64,000 nucleotides of DNA. It comes from Bacteroidales bacterium (GTDB taxonomy: Bacteria > Bacteroidota > Bacteroidia > Bacteroidales > VadinHA17). The stretch covers positions 1-64,000 of the forward strand of contig JARKQN010000022.1 of the NCBI GenBank assembly GCA_029974835.1, given 5' to 3'. Shown here one piece after another: positions 29,988-38,564 of this stretch. Position 1 is the stretch's first letter. Every line of letters starts with the position of its first letter. The notes beneath the pieces were generated by a model. The model was not told the origin of the DNA. It saw only the letters and a list, made by a program, of their open reading frames with translations, and searched no databases. The translations under genes and the position numbers were made by a program.

Positions 29988-30764
29988 ATGACTGACACCA
30001 CCGGAAAACGTATCACCGGCATTATACCTGCCCGTTACGGCTCAACAAGATTCCCTGGCAAACCGCTGGCAAAACTTGGAGACCGTATCCTTATTCAGCA
30101 TGTTTTTGAGAAATCCTCAGTTGCTCTGAGTGAGACCTATGTTGCCACCGATGACCCACGCATCTTTGATGCGGTAGTCTCTTTCGGGGGCAGAGCCGTG
30201 ATGACCTCCTCCCTGCACCCGAGCGGAACCGACAGGTGCGCCGAGGCAGCCGCGGAAATCGAAAAGCTCACGGGAAAAAGCATTGATGTGGTGATAAACA
30301 TACAGGGCGACGAACCTTTTATTAAGCCCGATCAGATAAGGCTGCTGGTATCCGCTTTCAACGACCCTGAAGTTGAAATCGCAACCCTTATACGCGAGGT
30401 GAAACCGGGCGAGGATCTTTCCGATCCCAACCACCCCAAGGTGGTAACCGACCTGAAAGGTAACGCCATATACTTCAGCAGATCGGTAATACCATTCCTG
30501 AGAGACATCAAGGAAAAGGAAAACTGGATTCTGAAACACAGGTATTTCAAACACATAGGCATTTACGGCTACAGGAAAGAAACACTTCTTTCAATAACAG
30601 GGCTGAAACCTGCTCCCCTCGAAAAAGCTGAGTCGCTCGAACAGAACCGCTGGATAGAAAACGGTTTCAGGATCAGGACCAAAGTTACCGAATGGGAAAG
30701 CATCAGTGTCGACACCCCTGAGGATCTTGCAGCTGCAGCCAGATACCTGGAAATGAACAAATAA
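29988..30764 (+). CDS. kdsB: 3-deoxy-manno-octulosonate cytidylyltransferase
   Basis: Activates Kdo as CMP-Kdo for the LPS inner core. Motifs are IIPARYGSTRFPGKPLAKLG (nucleotide binding), VATDDPRIFDAV, VVINIQGDEPFI (metal-binding Asp) and HIGIYGYRKETLL. At 258 aa the length is normal. It is cytosolic and works alongside LpxA/C/D encoded at 47-51 kb. Confidence 0.95.
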   Translation: MTDTTGKRITGIIPARYGSTRFPGKPLAKLGDRILIQHVFEKSSVALSETYVATDDPRIFDAVVSFGGRAVMTSSLHPSGTDRCAEAAAEIEKLTGKSIDVVINIQGDEPFIKPDQIRLLVSAFNDPEVEIATLIREVKPGEDLSDPNHPKVVTDLKGNAIYFSRSVIPFLRDIKEKENWILKHRYFKHIGIYGYRKETLLSITGLKPAPLEKAESLEQNRWIENGFRIRTKVTEWESISVDTPEDLAAAARYLEMNK

Positions 30765-30822
30765 GCTGTTTTTCTGTAACTTTTGCACGGTTTTTGCCGT
30801 ATAAGAGTTAAAATAGTTTCGC

Positions 30823-31194
30823 ATGAAACATTTTTTACTCTTTTTATTTGGCATTTCCGTGTTTTATCCTCTCTTCCCGCAGAGCGATACCCGGGCAACC
30901 GGCACAATAGCTGCCGATTTTCGCCAGACAAATGAAGAGCGTCTGAAACTTAATATTTTTCCTGTTCCTTTCAGGGATGGAAATTTCACAATTACAAGTG
31001 ACAAGGAAATATCCGCGTTAAGGATTACGAATGTGATAGGACAGGAAGTGTATAAATCCACTTTCGGCATCCCGGTCAATGAAATAAAGGTTTCCGTTCC
31101 AAACGCAGGCAGAGGCATCTATATAATAATTATCGTTTTCAGCGACAATACCAAAGCCGTAAGAAGAATCTCATCCGAAGGAAACTCTTCATGA
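30823..31194 (+). CDS. Mini-protein: signal peptide plus T9SS-type C-terminal sorting domain
   Basis: 123 aa. The signal peptide is at ~1-20 (MKHFLLFLFGISVFYPLFPQ). A short linker follows, then a type A T9SS C-terminal domain at ~45-118: LNIFPVPFRDGNFTIT, ALRITNVIGQEVYKS, and GRGIYIIIIVFSDNTKAVRRI. The usual large passenger domain is absent. If the T9SS exports it, only the tail itself would reach the surface. No T9SS machinery gene is in the window. Confidence 0.8.
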   Translation: MKHFLLFLFGISVFYPLFPQSDTRATGTIAADFRQTNEERLKLNIFPVPFRDGNFTITSDKEISALRITNVIGQEVYKSTFGIPVNEIKVSVPNAGRGIYIIIIVFSDNTKAVRRISSEGNSS

Positions 31195-31235
31195 AAGCAC
31201 GGCAGGTTATTGCATGCTTTCGCCACCCCTGTTTA

Positions 31236-32228
31236 TCAGTATTGCTGCTTCCCCAGCGAATTAAAATAGGTTTTTTCCTCTTCGAAATCGAGTCCGGGAT
31301 TTATCTCTGTAAGCCTTCCGATCTTTTTTAGGATAGACTCCGCAAAAATTTTCAGCGATTGTGACGAAGGCGAAATAATCCTGTGGTTCCTGGCCCTGAC
31401 TACCTCCAACACTTCCCGGTAAAGTTTATCAGTGTCATCGCTGAAATATGTCTGCCTGAAAATATTAAATACATAATCTGCACCGGCTGCAGACGGATGC
31501 ACCATATCGTCGGCATAAAACCTGTAATCGCGAAGATCGTCCATAAAGATTTCATAGGCGGGGAAATAGCCGGGTGCTGATTGATGCGAAAGAATCTCCT
31601 CTATCGCTAGCGTCAGAACCGACTTGCTTACCTGGTTTGCGTGTGCGCCGTCGGCCAGGTATCTTACCGGGCTCAGTGTAAAAACCGTTTTAAGGCCGGG
31701 ATTGAAACTCTTCAGACTGTCCAGAAGAGGCAACCAAAGCCGCGTCACATCCTCAACCTTAAGCATTTCCCTGCTGAAAAGCCCGGAAGGCATCTTGTGA
31801 CAGTTTGATACAATCATGCCTGTCTCCTTAAACCTGAAGACAATGGCTGAGCCAAAAGTGACAAACAGGAATTTTGCCTGCCGCAGGAAATCACGTGCAT
31901 TCTCCAGTGACCGGTTAATCACCGAAAGTGCCAGCCCCGGATCGGCTGATGAAAAATCGGTATAGTGGTAAAAACTATGCCAGAGGTTATCGTGGAAGAC
32001 CAGGTCCTTTTCGGTAAAACTCTTTCCCTGAAGCAGAAGATCGATTGAATTGAAAACGGAGACCGGATTAAACATTGTGCCTGCAGGGTTAATCAGGACT
32101 TTCATTTTTGCTTCTGCCATCCTGCGGCCGGTTTCAACTGCAAAACAAGAACCGGCAAACAGTACCGGGGTAAAATAGGTTATCTTGTCCTGTGAAGGAT
32201 CGGTTTTGACAAGTGTCCGGAGAATCAT
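31236..32228 (-). CDS. GSCFA-domain protein (SGNH-like hydrolase)
   Basis: 330 aa with the family signature PVLFAGSCFAVETGRRM (~22-38), whose Ser is the likely nucleophile. DDMVHPSAAGADYVFN near residue 240 carries the DxxH pair of SGNH hydrolases. INPAGTMFNPVSV and TLSPVRY are further family blocks. No signal peptide. The substrate is unknown. The start overlaps the hydrolase stop by one nucleotide (TGATG), so the pair is co-translated. Confidence 0.85.
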   Translation of the reverse strand: MILRTLVKTDPSQDKITYFTPVLFAGSCFAVETGRRMAEAKMKVLINPAGTMFNPVSVFNSIDLLLQGKSFTEKDLVFHDNLWHSFYHYTDFSSADPGLALSVINRSLENARDFLRQAKFLFVTFGSAIVFRFKETGMIVSNCHKMPSGLFSREMLKVEDVTRLWLPLLDSLKSFNPGLKTVFTLSPVRYLADGAHANQVSKSVLTLAIEEILSHQSAPGYFPAYEIFMDDLRDYRFYADDMVHPSAAGADYVFNIFRQTYFSDDTDKLYREVLEVVRARNHRIISPSSQSLKIFAESILKKIGRLTEINPGLDFEEEKTYFNSLGKQQY

Positions 32229-33058
32229 CAGTTTCGGTCAGTTATCTTACCATTTATCCATTTAAGAATATAATCAAAAACCTCATCTCTGAACGGTTCA
32301 TTGTGAAGTTCATGATATCCCCCTTCCCACAGGCGTAAGGTAATTTTGTCCGATTTTGCAGCTATCTCCCGGCTGCCTTCAGGGGAAGTGATAAGGTCGT
32401 CTGTGCCGTGCATCAGCAGTAATGGAACATTCAGTTGGGATATATTTGATAAAACATACCCGGAAGCGCTTACGGCACTGTGGAAAAGTCCCGCCGATAT
32501 TTTGTCATGAACCAGCGGATCTTCAGTATACTTCTTCACAACTTCTTTATCATGAGACAGATGGGCTGTATTAAGAGCTGTTGGCTGTACAAATGACGGA
32601 AAAACCGACTTCATGATTTTAGCGAGAAAGACCCTGGCAGGTGACGGTTCAAAAGTGAGTTTCAGCCATGGGGATGTAACAACGGCTCCCTTAACATCGG
32701 GTCTGGTTCTGAGGAGGTAGCTCAATACTATATTACCGCCGAGGCTGTGTCCGTAAATGAAAAGAGGGATCCCGGGATAGGTTTTCCTGTATTCGGCAAT
32801 CAGCTGATTTATCATTTCATCTGTAAGATCATATGATGAGATGACCCCTCTCTTACCGTCAGATTTTCCGTGTCCGGGCAGATCAACTGCCAGAAAACCG
32901 ATATCCTCCCTAGTAAACCTTGCCGCCCATTCCACATATCTTCCGGTATGATCACCAATACCGTGAACAAGGAGAATGAAGGCTTTCACCTGCGAACCGG
33001 GGCTGTTTATGAAACCCCTGAGCTGCATTCCGTTCTTCAACCTGATGCTGAAATCCAT
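32228..33058 (-). CDS. Alpha/beta hydrolase, monoacylglycerol lipase-like
   Basis: 276 aa. The triad is visible: Ser in YGHSLGGNI, Asp in MHGTDDLITS and His in GGYHELHNEP. LVHGIGDHTGRY supplies the oxyanion-hole region. The GHELHNEP-type ending and AVDLPGHGKSDGKRG are typical of the Hydrolase_4 / lysophospholipase group. No signal peptide, so cytosolic. Being coupled to the GSCFA protein, both may act on an ester substrate such as a lipid. Confidence 0.88.
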   Translation of the reverse strand: MDFSIRLKNGMQLRGFINSPGSQVKAFILLVHGIGDHTGRYVEWAARFTREDIGFLAVDLPGHGKSDGKRGVISSYDLTDEMINQLIAEYRKTYPGIPLFIYGHSLGGNIVLSYLLRTRPDVKGAVVTSPWLKLTFEPSPARVFLAKIMKSVFPSFVQPTALNTAHLSHDKEVVKKYTEDPLVHDKISAGLFHSAVSASGYVLSNISQLNVPLLLMHGTDDLITSPEGSREIAAKSDKITLRLWEGGYHELHNEPFRDEVFDYILKWINGKITDRN

Positions 33059-33295
33059 ACATTAAAAATTTACAACATAAATATAAACATTACTTTCCCC
33101 CGGACAACCTGTTACTAATCTTTTAACCTGATTAAAATAAATTCCCGGGCTGCATAAGTTAATTTCAATCCGATTAAAAAAAATTCATCTGTCTCCGTAA
33201 TTTATACACAGTGTCTTATATATCTGTATTACTGTTTTTTACAAAATCAATTAAATAGAATTCAGGTAAAAACCCATCTTTTTCGGATTTTCGGA

Positions 33296-33327
33296 TTTGT
33301 TTATCTGTATATTTTATTTTATTTTTG
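33296..33327 (+). promoter_or_regulatory. Promoter of the ECF sigma gene (TTTG-N20-TATTTTTG)
   Basis: TTTG (33296-33299) and TATTTTTG (33320-33327) at 20-nt spacing match the Bacteroidota housekeeping promoter closely. The ATG is 29 nt further on. This also shows that the track's TTG start at 33297 is false. Confidence 0.65.
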
Positions 33328-33356
33328 CAGCGACAATAATTTTAAAACTCACAGAG

Positions 33357-33863
33357 ATGACAGCAAATGAATTTAACGACAGGCTTATAGAGATGAAAAG
33401 CAATCTGCAGAGGTTTGCAATGAGTCTCACCACCGACCGCGATGATGCGCTCGACCTTGTACAGGATACCTACCTTAAGGCAATAACATACAGGGACAAA
33501 TTTGTTGATTACTCAAACCTGAAGGCATGGGTTTTCACAATTATGAAGAACACTTTTATAAACAACTACAGGCGGGGTGTCAAGGAGAACACGATAATTG
33601 ACGGAACAAAGGATCTCTATTTTGTCAATCTGCCGCAGGATAAGGGTTTTGCTTCTCCCGAATCGAGTTATGCCGAAGAGGAAATTGAGAAGGCCATAAA
33701 TTCTCTTGATGAAGAATTCAGGCTTCCTTTCAGGATGCATATTGAGGGTTTCAAATACCAGGAAATTGCCGACAAGCTTAATCTCAAGATAGGTACGGTA
33801 AAGAGCAGGATATTCTTCACAAGGCAGAAATTAATGAACATCCTTAAGGATTACAATAACTAA
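33357..33863 (+). CDS. ECF-type RNA polymerase sigma factor
   Basis: 168 aa. Sigma region 2 spans ~8-75 (LVQDTYLKAITYRDKF, KAWVFTIMKNTFINNYRR). Region 4 is at ~110-165 (LDEEFRLPFRMHIEGFKYQEIADKLNLKIGTVKSRIFFTRQKL). There is no sigma region 1 or 3. No anti-sigma gene follows in the same direction; a terminator comes 23 nt downstream. The protein is expected to redirect polymerase to stress or envelope genes, but no targets can be read here. Confidence 0.93.
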   Translation: MTANEFNDRLIEMKSNLQRFAMSLTTDRDDALDLVQDTYLKAITYRDKFVDYSNLKAWVFTIMKNTFINNYRRGVKENTIIDGTKDLYFVNLPQDKGFASPESSYAEEEIEKAINSLDEEFRLPFRMHIEGFKYQEIADKLNLKIGTVKSRIFFTRQKLMNILKDYNN

Positions 33864-33886
33864 ATGATAAGGTTTTATGTCTGTTG

Positions 33887-33920
33887 AAGGGCTGTCCGCA
33901 AGGTCAGCCCTTTTGTTTGT
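33887..33920 (+). terminator. Terminator of the ECF sigma gene
   Basis: AAGGGCTG (33887-33894) pairs with CAGCCCTT (33905-33912), followed by TTTGTTTGTTT. Confidence 0.8.
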
Positions 33921-34976
33921 TTAGAGTCTCCCTGCCCTGCCTTTACGCCGTATTGCCAACCTGTAGAGGAAGTAAAGGGCACACGCAATTGTAATTACCC
34001 ATGCCCAGATATTTGTTTTCTCCGATTCAGCCCACATAACATACGGTTCAGTCATAAAATATTCTGATTTTACCGGCCAGAGAACATAACCCGTGCTGTC
34101 GGCAAATCCGCTGGTACCTGTAAGTCTTCCCGGCATAAAGGTTTTTTCGGTGTAGTTGCTGAAGCTGCGCAGGAGTACTTCCTGTACCTCATTCATTGCC
34201 GAATCAGCTTCGGCACGGAACCTTGAAGCATACTCTTCGCCGACAAGAAAGCTCAGGATGACTCCGCTGTTCCAAAGGCTGTCGGTGTCTTTGTTTTTCA
34301 GGTCCAGGTACCTGTAGAGGCTGTCTTCTTTCGATTTCAGGTTATCGAACACTACTGCGCCGGAGGTCTTCTCCTTTACCATCCTGCTGAATAACTCTGA
34401 CCATTCCGCCACAAAACTTCTGATTATCCACTCAGTTGTTTTTGAGTTTACGCTTTCCTCAATGGCCTTATACCTGAGGCTGTCCGGGCCTTTAAGGAGT
34501 TTTTCCTTCAGACTTTCGGGGGAATAAAAGAATTCTGATTCGCTTTTCTCCATAAAACGGGATAAAGGATACCCGTTTTTTGTTCTGGCCTCTATGATTT
34601 CTGCAAATCTGAATGCGGTATTAAACCATCTGAAGCTTTTCTTAAATTCAACGCGACGCTTCTCCTCCCTGTTAAAGCTGCTGTCTGTCTCATAATATTC
34701 ATTGATTTCCCTGAAATTCCTGAAAAGTTTTTCAGCTCTCCTTACCCACAGGGTATCGCCTTCAGGGTTTATTTCGAGGGTGTCGGTTATTATCCATGTG
34801 GTATCGTATGGAACCTGTACATTGCTGATGCTGAAGTTTTTCCCGCTGTGTTTCATTACAATCTCCCTGAGAACCGAGCCGTCGGGTCTGACGAAATTAA
34901 CAACCGTCGTTTCCGGCCTGTTGCAGGAATGGAGCGCAAACAGCATGAGGAAAGAGGCAGAAAGAATTTTTTTCAT
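33921..34976 (-). CDS. Putative lipoprotein with a C-terminal TM helix
   Basis: 351 aa, family not recognised. The N-terminal signal ends in a lipobox-like LFALHSC (Cys ~18). The body (~25-310) is helical and highly charged, with many Asp/Glu/Lys/Arg. A hydrophobic helix (TNIWAWVITIACALYFLYRL) at ~320-340 is followed by a basic tail RRKGRAGRL. Having both a lipid anchor and a C-terminal helix suggests it is held in the inner membrane with its body in the periplasm. It is convergent with the ECF sigma gene and monocistronic. Confidence 0.7.
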   Translation of the reverse strand: MKKILSASFLMLFALHSCNRPETTVVNFVRPDGSVLREIVMKHSGKNFSISNVQVPYDTTWIITDTLEINPEGDTLWVRRAEKLFRNFREINEYYETDSSFNREEKRRVEFKKSFRWFNTAFRFAEIIEARTKNGYPLSRFMEKSESEFFYSPESLKEKLLKGPDSLRYKAIEESVNSKTTEWIIRSFVAEWSELFSRMVKEKTSGAVVFDNLKSKEDSLYRYLDLKNKDTDSLWNSGVILSFLVGEEYASRFRAEADSAMNEVQEVLLRSFSNYTEKTFMPGRLTGTSGFADSTGYVLWPVKSEYFMTEPYVMWAESEKTNIWAWVITIACALYFLYRLAIRRKGRAGRL

Positions 34977-35128
34977 AGATTCCTGACTATTATAAATTTG
35001 GTTATCTGATTACAATCTATTGCTTTCTTTGTCTTGCCGTCTTCTGCGGGCCGGCAGGGAAAACAAACAGAAAGGTAACAACAAATTTTATTTTCTTGTA
35101 TTTTCCGTGCCTGAAATCTATGATAGTT

Positions 35129-35539
35129 ATGCAAAGAACCATTATTATCAGTACCGCATCACGGAATTGCCTGTACGATATTACCGCCGAAGTAAAAAGG
35201 ATTGTTAAGGAGAGTGGAATAAGGGAAGGCATTGTATCGGTATATGCGCGCGGTTCGACAGCTGCAGTGATGATACAGGAGAACTGGGACAATTCGGTAC
35301 AGACCGATGTGGTGAATCTGCTTGCAAAGCTTATACCGCATGGCGTCTGGGAGCATGACAGGCAGGACAACAACGGCGACTCACATCTTAAGGCAGGTCT
35401 TGTCGGGCCTTCCGAGACAATACCCGTAATTAACGGGGAGCCGGGGCTTTCAACATGGCAGAATATTTTCCTTTGCGAATTTGACGGTCCGCGCAGCAGG
35501 CGTGAAGTGGTTGTAACCGTTTTGGGTGAGAAAGGCTGA
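35129..35539 (+). CDS. YjbQ family protein (UPF0047)
   Basis: 136 aa. Family signatures are YDITAEVKRIV, GIVSVYARGSTAAVMIQE, SHLKAGLVGPSETIPV and LSTWQNIFLCEFDGPRSRR. The family has been linked to thiamin-phosphate synthase-like activity; the true role is unsettled. The start at 35129 (MQRTIII) fits family length. 35120 is an alternative. The track's TTG at 35096 adds an unlikely leader. Confidence 0.85.
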   Translation: MQRTIIISTASRNCLYDITAEVKRIVKESGIREGIVSVYARGSTAAVMIQENWDNSVQTDVVNLLAKLIPHGVWEHDRQDNNGDSHLKAGLVGPSETIPVINGEPGLSTWQNIFLCEFDGPRSRREVVVTVLGEKG

Positions 35540-35564
35540 GACGTGTAACCGGCTGCACCGGCTG

Positions 35565-36500
35565 TTACAACAGGCCGGATTCCTTACCGGTGAGTACGTC
35601 GATATTTTTCCTGAACCTTTCAAAGCCTTTACGATAGACCGGGGAGTTCTTAAAAATTCTCCTGAAATCGTCCTCGGTCATTGCCTGCCAGCCGGCGAGG
35701 TTTAATGACCTTAGTTCATCATTTATTTTAAGTTCAGGATGGTTATGGGTTTTTGCCTTTTTGTTCAGAGGGCACACCTCCTGGCATATATCGCATCCGA
35801 ATATCCTGTTGTCAATTTTCTCGCATAACGCTTTATCAATTGGCTCCCTGTTTTCAATTGTAAGGTTTGAGATGCATTTTGAGGTATCGATTGTACGGTT
35901 TTCATTTATTGCCCCGGTGGGACACCTTTCGATGCATATCCGGCACTCTCCGCATTTACCGTCTGTATAAGGCAGGTCATATTCAAGCTCGGTGGTAACG
36001 AGGATTATCCCCAGAAAAAGGAATGATCCGGTCTTCTCATTTATCAGAACCGAATTCTTCCCCTGCCAGCCAAGACCGGCCTCGACGGCCCATGCTTTTT
36101 CGGCTATACATGACGAATCGCAGAAGACACTTCCCTCTGCCGACGGGTCAAGATCCTTAATAAATCCGAGCAATGTTTTAAGCCTGTCTGTAATAAAATC
36201 ATGGTAATCTGTTCCGAGTGCATACCGGGCCACAACCGGGACATTTCTTTCAGACTGGATTTCGTCTGTGAAATAATTCAGACCCGTCACTATCACTGAT
36301 TTGACTCCCGGGAGCAGCAGTGAAGGATTGAACCGTTTCGGGATATCCCTGCAGAGCCATTTCATATTGCTGTTCAGTCCCTCCCCGCACCATTTTCTGA
36401 AGACCTCTTCATATTCCGAAAGATGCCTGGCGCGGGCAATGCCGCACAGGTCGAAGCCAAGCGACACCGCTTTCAGTCTTATTTCGGATGTGATGTTCAT
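35565..36500 (-). CDS. queG: Epoxyqueuosine reductase QueG
   Basis: Last step of queuosine synthesis on tRNA, using cobalamin and two [4Fe-4S] clusters. The cluster motifs are CGECRICIERCPTGAI and CDICQEVCPLNKKA, with a further Cys in CISNLT. ALGTDYHDFI and AGLGWQGKNSVLI are family blocks. At 311 aa it is the short core form, without the C-terminal HEAT extension of some QueG. It is the last gene of the SUF operon, 27 bp after the DUF59 gene, which places an Fe-S client next to Fe-S assembly. Confidence 0.93.
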   Translation of the reverse strand: MNITSEIRLKAVSLGFDLCGIARARHLSEYEEVFRKWCGEGLNSNMKWLCRDIPKRFNPSLLLPGVKSVIVTGLNYFTDEIQSERNVPVVARYALGTDYHDFITDRLKTLLGFIKDLDPSAEGSVFCDSSCIAEKAWAVEAGLGWQGKNSVLINEKTGSFLFLGIILVTTELEYDLPYTDGKCGECRICIERCPTGAINENRTIDTSKCISNLTIENREPIDKALCEKIDNRIFGCDICQEVCPLNKKAKTHNHPELKINDELRSLNLAGWQAMTEDDFRRIFKNSPVYRKGFERFRKNIDVLTGKESGLL

Positions 36501-36527
36501 GCCGCAGGAATTCCCTGAGTTGCCGGA

Positions 36528-36848
36528 TCACATAAAACCAAGTTCCAGGCGGGCTTCATCGCTCATCATGCTTTTGTCCCAGCGGGGCGAGAAGGTGAGC
36601 TTCAGGTCACAATCCTTTACTCCTGCCGTTCCTGCCACCTTGTATTTAACCTCTTCAACAAGGTCTTCGGCCATTGGGCAGTTGGGTGCGGTGAGCGTCA
36701 TGGTGATATGTGCTACACGGTCATCGTCAAGGTCTATTTCGTAAATCAGACCCAGGTCGTAGATGTTTACCGGTATCTCAGGGTCATATACTGATTTAAG
36801 CACCGAGACTATCCGCGATTCTGTTTCTAGTTTTTCCTGGAAATCCAT
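36528..36848 (-). CDS. DUF59 / MIP18-type Fe-S assembly protein
   Basis: 106 aa. The DUF59 domain spans nearly the whole protein: VLKSVYDPEIPVNIYDLGLIYEID and MTLTAPNCPMAEDL with the conserved Cys. SufT-like proteins of this kind aid Fe-S cluster maturation or transfer. It belongs to the SUF operon, 45 bp after sufE. Confidence 0.88.
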   Translation of the reverse strand: MDFQEKLETESRIVSVLKSVYDPEIPVNIYDLGLIYEIDLDDDRVAHITMTLTAPNCPMAEDLVEEVKYKVAGTAGVKDCDLKLTFSPRWDKSMMSDEARLELGFM

Positions 36849-36893
36849 TTTTCCTCCGTTTTTAATTTTCCGTGACTTCAGTTTTCCGGCAGG

Positions 36894-37340
36894 TCAGGCA
36901 GTTTTGTCAGGGTTTTTCAGTTCAAACGCAAGAGCGTAAAGCCTCATCTGTTTTATCATTGCCAGCAGCCCGTTGGAGCGTGTTGGTGAGAGATTCTGTC
37001 TCAGGTTTATTTTGTCGATGAACCACAGGTTGGCGTTTTTTATTTCCCGGGGCGTGCGGCCCGAAAGCACCCTTACAAGAAGAGATACGATTCCCTTTGT
37101 GATAAGGGCGTCGCTGTCGGCCTTAAAAAACAGAAGCCCGTTCCTGAATTCAGGCACCAGCCACACTTTCGACTGGCATCCTTCAATAAGATATTCATTT
37201 GTTTTTTCTGCCTGATCAACCGGGGGAAGCTCCCTGCCCAATTCTATAAGCAGGTTATACCTGTCCATCCAGTCGTTGAAGGCTTCAAATTCAGCGGTTA
37301 TCTGTTCCTGTACTTCATCTGTTGTCATAGCCTGATTCAA
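36894..37340 (-). CDS. sufE: Cysteine desulfuration protein SufE
   Basis: 148 aa. Sulfur-acceptor Cys55 lies in YLIEGCQSKVWL. It takes persulfide from SufS and passes it to SufB. It overlaps the sufS stop by 4 nt (ATGA), so the two are coupled. Confidence 0.93.
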   Translation of the reverse strand: MNQAMTTDEVQEQITAEFEAFNDWMDRYNLLIELGRELPPVDQAEKTNEYLIEGCQSKVWLVPEFRNGLLFFKADSDALITKGIVSLLVRVLSGRTPREIKNANLWFIDKINLRQNLSPTRSNGLLAMIKQMRLYALAFELKNPDKTA

Positions 37341-38554
37341 AAAAACATATCTCTGACTCTGTTTATGCCTTCAATCAGCGTATCGACCTCCTCACGGGTG
37401 TTATAGAAGCAGAGTGATGCCCGTATTGTTCCGTCGAGGCCGAGTCTTTCGATAAGCGGCTGGGCGCAGTGATTACCGGTCCGCACGGCTATTCCGAGTT
37501 TATCGAGCACCATTCCGGCGTCATAATGATGGACGCCTTCAAGGTTAAAGGAGAATACCGGCACGCCGGGAACTGAACCGCCTGCCATTTTCAGTCCGGG
37601 TATCTCCGACAAAGCTGACCATGTATAACCGAGTAAATCTTTTTCGAGCGATTCGATATACTCCGGACCTGTTTCCCTGAGATAATCGATTGCGCGTGCA
37701 AGGCCGATGGCACCGGGAAAATTTGTCGTGCCTGCTTCAAACTTAAAGGGCAGGGCGTTGTAGGTTGTTTTTTCAAAAGTGACCTTTTCAATCATATCGC
37801 CGCCGCCCTGGAAGGGGGGCATGGATTCGAGAATTTCGCGTTTGCCGTAAAGCACGCCGATACCGGCGGGACCGTAAATTTTATGTCCGGAAAAAGCATA
37901 GAAATCGCAGTCCGTTTCCATCACATCGTTCATTCCATGCTGAACGCCCTGTGCCCCGTCGACAAGCACCGGTATGTTGTACCTGTGCGCCTCTTCGATT
38001 ATTTCCTTTACGGGCAGAACCACGCCTGTTGCATTTGAAACCTGTGTCACTGCCACAAGCCTGGTCTTTTTTGACAGCATCCTGGTGTATTCCTCAAAAA
38101 CCAACCTGCAGTTGTCATCCACAGGAATTACCTTAAGGGTGGCTCCTTTCCGGTCGCACAGCATTTGCCACGGCACTATGTTTGAGTGATGTTCGAGTGT
38201 GCTGATTATGATTTCATCTCCCTTTTTAACGAACCTCTCGCCGAAAGAGTATGCTACAAGGTTAATTGACCCTGTGGTTCCCGGCGTGAAGATAATTTCT
38301 TCCTTTTGTGAGGCATTCAGAAAGGATCTTATCTTCTCCCTGGCGTTTTCGTAGGCCTCGGAGGCCTTGTCGCTCAGGAAATGTACGCCCCGGTGGACAT
38401 TTGCATTATATTCCGTATATACCTCGTTCATTGCCTCGATAACGCAGGAGGGTTTCTGTGTTGTGGCTGCATTGTCGAGGTAAACAAGCGGCTTTCCGTA
38501 AACGCTTGTGCTTAGAATGGAGAAGTCCTTTCGTATTTCTGTTATTTTTTTCAC
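37337..38554 (-). CDS. sufS: Cysteine desulfurase SufS
   Basis: 405-aa PLP enzyme of group II. PLP Lys is in FSGHKIYGPAGIGVLYG. The catalytic Cys is in RTGNHCAQPLIERLG near residue 365. TLEHHSNIVPWQ and NATGVVLP are family blocks. It mobilises sulfur from cysteine for SufBCD. Confidence 0.96.
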   Translation of the reverse strand: MKKITEIRKDFSILSTSVYGKPLVYLDNAATTQKPSCVIEAMNEVYTEYNANVHRGVHFLSDKASEAYENAREKIRSFLNASQKEEIIFTPGTTGSINLVAYSFGERFVKKGDEIIISTLEHHSNIVPWQMLCDRKGATLKVIPVDDNCRLVFEEYTRMLSKKTRLVAVTQVSNATGVVLPVKEIIEEAHRYNIPVLVDGAQGVQHGMNDVMETDCDFYAFSGHKIYGPAGIGVLYGKREILESMPPFQGGGDMIEKVTFEKTTYNALPFKFEAGTTNFPGAIGLARAIDYLRETGPEYIESLEKDLLGYTWSALSEIPGLKMAGGSVPGVPVFSFNLEGVHHYDAGMVLDKLGIAVRTGNHCAQPLIERLGLDGTIRASLCFYNTREEVDTLIEGINRVRDMFF

Positions 38555-38564
38555 AATAGTATCG

